The position numbers and the translations under genes were made by a program. Under the pieces are notes generated by a model. That model was not told where the DNA came from. It made no database searches and saw only the letters and a list, made by a program, of their open reading frames with translations. From contig OZ234493.1 in assembly GCA_965153455.1 (NCBI GenBank), positions 23,922,213-23,986,212 of the forward strand: DNA of 64,000 nucleotides. The letters are read 5' to 3'. Positions within the stretch are counted from its first letter, which is position 1; the number at the start of each line of letters is the position of its first letter. This DNA is from Sphagnum compactum. Taxonomy: Eukaryota; Bryophyta; Sphagnopsida; Sphagnales. This document shows positions 58,501 to 64,000 of the stretch, piece by piece.

Positions 58501-61500
58501 TTCAACCATTGGATCAAGATCAATTTAAACTCAAAGTGAACTTTGAGTTCAAAAATGTTCTCACGCAAATTTTAAATTTTTTTGCTTATGTTTATGATTG
58601 CCAAAGGATGCCATCAAGATTTTAGCTTATTGTGTATTATGGTATTCATTATACATCACCTTTTTTTATGAAAATTAACTCTCCCTTAATGTGATTTCAC
58701 CCAATAACAAAAAAACTAAGTTTGTGTTAAGGCTTGGTCCATTAATGTTCATGCAATAGGAATTCAAATATCCCCATATATTCATAAATGCCAAAACTCT
58801 TTATTTTTTGTTTAAAAATAATAAATATAAATAATATCATTCATGATTGATTGTTTTTTTTAAAATGGTTGTATCATGATTACAACCAGATATAATTTAA
58901 TGTATTAAACTTCCATAAATATGGCAATTGGATTAGCCCATTGTAAAATATATGACCTACTTTTTTAAATGGGAAAATACTGATACCTATAACATGGTAT
59001 AAAAAGTTGAAATTGCATGATAAAAAATAAGCATTAAAAAAATGTAAAATTTTTAAAAGTAAAAATTAACTTATTTTATTAGTATTTTGATTATTTATAA
59101 AGGGTAATGAACCTTAATTCAAAATGTTATAAATGTAAAACAATTCCACTTACAAATTGTGTCTTTTCAAATCAAAGGATAATGATTGGTGTTCAACACC
59201 TTTAGATGTATAAGTTCATGTATAACACATTGTTCATTAGCATAAGAATGTTTATATATATGTTCAAATGTAATGTATTTTGGATGTCATTGTCATGGTT
59301 TAAACTATCTTGTATAGTATGTCATTTGGGTAAAAACATAATCAAAAGAGCCAAGTGTGCCAAGGTAAAAATCCTTTTCCAAAGACTACACGTGACACAT
59401 GTCATTTTTGCATTGGTTTATAATTTATAATTTTGGATTTTTGATATTTAATTTAACACTACATGTTAGTATAAATACGCTTTGACTAAAAATTGATTTT
59501 ATACCATATATATTATGCATTCATGCCCTTTATCACATATATATAAACAACTTTGTTACGGCCACATTTTCAAAATCCATAATTTTAGGGTCAAAACCAT
59601 TTTTGAACCAAATGTGCCCAAATTGGTTATAAAAAATAATTCATTAATTCAAGCCTTTTTGCCCTTCTAATCATCAATGTGAAAATCCTCTCCAATTTTC
59701 AAAAGGAATGGCGCACATTTGGTAGGAAAAAAAGACGTTTGAAAAAAATAAGGATTGTCCATTCTTGAGATTTGAGTGCTTTGAACATGCAAAAGCACTT
59801 TTGATTTGTCTCAAGTTTTGAGCCTCTAAAATTTGCAATTGATGGAAAATATTCCAAAAAAATGATGACAATCCAAACTATTATGCTTCTTTTGTGATAT
59901 TTCAAACATACAAAAATATAAGTTTAAGGAGTGTCCACTCACTCGGGTTGGCTCCTTTGATTGTGTTTTTTACCCATTTGTCATGGTCTAAACAACCTAT
60001 TGTGCACTTATTCCAAGTTTTGTTGTTGTTGACTTCAATTGTGAAAAATGTTACAATAATTACTTCTTGGTCAATTTCATTCACCTTGACCTATTAAAAA
60101 ATATTAATTTTGGATTATTTGATTTGTTTATTTCTTCATTTCTTCATTTTTTCAACTCCACAAAATAATATCCACACATGTCAAGGTCTAGGGAGGCACA
60201 TCATAACATTAGAAGTTAATGTGGAAATTTTTCGCGAGGTTTTGAGACCTTTGTTAAGAGTCATCATGGCCCCATGCCACTTGAAATGTCATTTGACCAC
60301 AGTTTGGATCCAAAATCTTCATTGAAGAAAAAAATGAAGAATTATGGATTATGAAAAAATTATTGATTTATATTTTCTCGCATTTTTTTACATACACTTC
60401 TTTTTTTGCAATCATTGTGAACTTAAACTTGAATTCTTTTCTTATAAAGATCATGTTCCACCATCAATTTGAAAGGTTCCATTTTTTACGCATCTTGGGT
60501 TTTCAAGAATCTTTTTATAAGAATTACATTGCCTTCATATGCCATCACTTTTGCTTTTGTTATGGTGGATTTGCCTTCCTTACCACCGTCCCTAGTGTCC
60601 TCATGTCTGCATGTTGATATAATTTTGGAGTTCCCACATATATTGATGATGAAGTTACCCTCATTAGTCTAAGTGATTTATTGTTTGATGTTTTTCTTTT
60701 GAGTGTGTTTAGAATATATGTGTTGGATTGTGGACAATCTAAGACTTTCATGTCATTTTTCCAAGGAGATATATATATATATATATAGGTTTTTTATTTG
60801 GCATTACTTTCTAACTATTGGCTACCCCAATCCAATTTACATTCTTCTTTTATTATACTTGCACACCCACAACAAATGTTCTTTGATTAATGTTCAAATC
60901 ATTTTCCAATTAAGGACCTTGATTCATAAAGGGGTATAAGAACTTCTAAAACCTATTTGTAGAAATTGTGATTAGATGAGTTCAAGTGAAAGGACACTAA
61001 ATTGAATTCAACTCACAAATTGAATCCATTACGAATTTCTTGCCACAACCCCATAAAATAACACATTACATTCATTTCCTTTTGCATTGAGTGGCATTCT
61101 TAATTTGAATCTCAAGTAACTAGACATAACAAATGATTTCAAATTCCATACCTTTACGGAACTTGTTTTATCTTGACATTGTATTACAAATTTCAAATTT
61201 GCATATTCTCATTCGATAGACAATATTTCACAATCATAGGAAGTGCAATTTGTATCAATTTTATCAAATACTTAGTGCACCAGTTTGAAATTGTTAGAAC
61301 ATAGTGAATGTTGTGGTTACAAGTTTAGTAAACTTTGCATTGCATTGCATATCTTTTTGTTTTTGGTGATTATACTTGAAATGTCAAGTTATGATTTTTT
61401 TGCATTTAATCACAATTGTGATGTTTATTACATGTATCCCTTATTCTCTATCATTCATTTTCCATTCATTTCACATATCCATCTTTCATCCATTTTATTT

Positions 61501-64000
61501 TTTTCATCCAATCATTTTGGGATACAATTTCCATTGAATATTTCATCCACCTTAACTTAAACATAGTTCATACATGCATTCCCCATACATGTGTCCCTAT
61601 TCATTTTCCACATGTCGGTTTTCATCCCGCATGTCAACTTTCAGGTGTAATGTGTCACAATTCATTTTCCACATGTCCTCACTCATCTCCCATGGTCATT
61701 GTTCATCTGCCACATGGCATCATTCATTTGCCATAACATCCATCTTATGTGTGTTTTCATTCATGCATTAGGCTCAATTGCTCATTGCTCATCCTCATAG
61801 GTTCACAAAATAACAACCCCCACCAAAAGGTATCATGTAAAATTGACATTTCCTCAAAGGTAAGGTAAGTGTTTTTGTCTATTTAGATTTTCAACTTATT
61901 GAGGTCAATAATGCAATGTTTTAGATTGTTGTCAAACTTCACCTTGATTTTGATAATGTGTTGATCCAAATTTTGTATTATAAACTCGGGTTCCCCAATT
62001 TTCCCTTTAATGTTTGCTAACTTGGTTTTGGCAATTATCTTGAAGGTGATTGTCCTCTTGTGCCTTGGACTCCTTGGAAAATTACATTTCCAATTGATCA
62101 TTGACTCATTACATTGCTCACATTTCCTTTTGAAACTTATCAATTTAATTTCTAACTTCCTTAAAGATTTGGATCATTTAATAGCTTTTGTTTTAAGTTG
62201 AACAATTTCACCTTCATAAAACACCAAATGTTAAGAGGCAATGTGGAGGTTTTTTGCCACCATTTGCAAGGGTGTGTTTTCAATATGAAGATAATCAACT
62301 TCAATTCACAACTTTTGCTAATTTTCCAATTGTTATTAGACCCTATGTAATTATGCCTATAGTTTAGTAACTTGCTTTTCAACAATTTGTCAAGTTTCAA
62401 ACCTATTTCTTACCTATTTAATATCTAGGTGCAATCACACAAATAAGATTTTTTTATATTGTAAATTTTTTAATATATCATTGAAACATATGAGTTAATT
62501 TGAAAAATCCAACGAATAAAAAGTTGTCAAAATCATTCATTAAATGATGCAATGGTTGTTATTAAGCACAAAAATGACATGTAAATGGGGTTCAAATTTT
62601 TTGATAATGAAATATTTCTTGAAATCTTTTACGTAAACCTTGACATATTAGTATTAAAAAAATTTCAAGATTTTAAAGGTTTTTTTAAGACTTTTGTGAA
62701 AATAGTCCTAAAAGTATTCCCCCAAAAGCAGTCCCCTAAACAAGTGGGTGTGGCAGGTGTTATCCCATTTGCACTCATCTAAAATCATGGTTATCAATTT
62801 TTTTCCTAGGAATGTGCTATGATGATGAACTTGGCCTCAATAATAAACCAATCCCCTAGTGTCAAATAAGAACTATTTAATAACACTTATCTTGTGGATT
62901 TATATCAAAGAGGTTGGATGTTTGAAAATTTTAATCATTGAAACGACAATAAACACAAAAAATGCATTACTATTTGGATCACCTCCACATTGTATTGGTG
63001 AACATTATTAATGAATTTTGCACCAATGCAAATAAAATTATTCCCATGTGCACTTTTCTGGTACCCACAAACATAAACTTGTTACACCCATTTGGTATCT
63101 ACAATATCTACCCAATTCTTCCAAGTCTCCATTTCCCTAACAACAATGTGTACTAATTTCTTCTTCTTTTTCTTCTTATTCTTATCTATTTCTTATTTTT
63201 GCTTTGACTCACTTAAAGTTCCCTTCATCTTCTTTTGTACTACCAAAGGCATTTTATTAATCTAATAAATTATAAATATCTTGGCAATCTTTCAACATTT
63301 TCGCAAATGTTCATCCCCCTTTCCTAAAAGTTCACAATGTTTTGCAACCAATAAGAATACAAAAAAAATGATGAATAGTATGAGGAGTAAGAAAAAACTT
63401 TCTCCTATTTATTTCTTTCACCACAAGAAATTATTTTGACGAAAGATGCAATCACGTATGCATGTAATTGAAAGGCAATCATCATTGGATGCCGAAATGA
63501 CATCCTTGTATTCCATACTCATTAATGGTCATGCCTTCTTGCAACATTCCATTATTTTGCAAATGCATCAATATTTTCTAGTATCTACCTTTCAAAAAAT
63601 ACTTCCATTGAAAAATAGTCGATTGCCATACATTTAAAACACGATTGGTACTCATGCCCATATTTTGTTCGGTATAATCGATTGATTCAGTGGCCCAATA
63701 TTTTTCAATAGTAATGTTTTGATGTTGACAAAAGTTTGGTTGTGGGCTTTCTTTTGATCATTAAGTTTTTGAATCCTTTAGTTGCAAGAAAAAATATCTT
63801 TGGGGCGCTACCTTTTAATTTTCATCTATTTTATTATTTCCCTCCCCCCCGCCCAAACCCGCTCCTATTTGAATTGGGCTACTAATTTCCTAGCACCTAC
63901 ATCTAGGACTTGGTAGGGCTTAAGTTTGTTGATGTTAACTAAAATGGGGTTGGGATTGAATTTATTAATGGTTGCAAGTACGACAATATTGTTTGGCAAA
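55591..64000. other. AT-rich terminal stretch, no gene seen
   Basis: Only short low-complexity frames over 8.4 kb. Two overlapping frames at 55,962-56,496 are somewhat longer (to 126 codons) but lack recognisable motifs and splice-supported extensions. A Lys-rich minus-strand frame at 62,143-61,883 looks like a decayed coding remnant of unknown origin. A TA microsatellite lies at 60,769-60,787. The interval 61,600-61,740 repeats (C/T)CACATG(T/G)C and TTCATTT words. Confidence 0.45.

Noticed and set aside
61883-62400. Lys-rich minus-strand frames as a gag-like gene
   Set aside because: No zinc knuckle or protease motif; the composition follows from AT-rich DNA.
1-64000. CRISPR array, bacterial operon or phage system
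   Set aside because: Genes are intron-containing and plant-like; no regularly spaced short repeats with unique spacers were seen.
1-64000. tRNA or rRNA genes
   Set aside because: Apart from the SINE A/B boxes I found no sequence that folds as a tRNA and no rRNA-like stretch; a computational scan (tRNAscan-SE, Infernal) could still find a divergent one.

Overview
The window looks like nuclear DNA of a land plant. It is strongly AT-rich, its genes are split by short GT-AG introns, and it carries a plant-type pro-pectinesterase, a cornichon homologue, an Mpv17/PMP22-family protein and a Ser-rich, probably plastid-targeted ankyrin protein. Sparse genes in long AT-rich spacers, plus LINE-like remnants whose protein signature I associate from memory with moss and fern assemblies, hint at a non-seed plant. 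That placement is inference; I cannot name a species.

Layout. 0.5-1.9 kb is a decayed LINE-like retroelement. 3.28-4.4 kb (minus) is a two-exon gene of unrecognised family with an acidic region and a duplicated 35-residue motif. 4.4-7.3 kb is filled with copies of a local repeat family (called here the AGCCAAA family) around two GC-richer islands. 7.5-8.3 kb (minus) is a second LINE remnant. 10.7-11.5 kb is a tandem repeat. 11.7-13.55 kb (minus) is the Mpv17/PMP22 gene (four exons). 20.2-21.3 kb holds a third LINE remnant. 22.1-23.65 kb (plus) is cornichon (four exons). 25.4-27.5 kb (plus) is the ankyrin gene (four exons), with a three-copy tandem repeat in its first intron. About 28.5-28.7 kb (minus) is a candidate tRNA-derived SINE. 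33.1-34.0 kb is a fourth LINE remnant. 35,744-36,352 is a short non-autonomous Helitron with both diagnostic ends. 38.45-39.5 kb carries three more AGCCAAA copies, directly upstream of the pectinesterase gene (40.2-43.0 kb, plus, four exons). From 43 kb to the end I find no convincing gene; the main structure is a long imperfect inverted repeat at 54.5-55.6 kb.

The genes do not form a pathway: the encoded proteins would act in cell-wall remodelling (pectinesterase), early secretory cargo export (cornichon), an organelle or peroxisome membrane (Mpv17/PMP22) and probably the plastid (ankyrin). Exon models were built by hand from conserved protein sequence and phase-matched GT-AG junctions; UTRs and transcription starts are not resolved. 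The most noteworthy items are the Helitron with internal 54-bp and ~40-bp tandem repeats, the AGCCAAA repeat family, the unrecognised repeat-motif gene, the 54.5-55.6 kb foldback, and the LINE family with a shared C-terminal extension.
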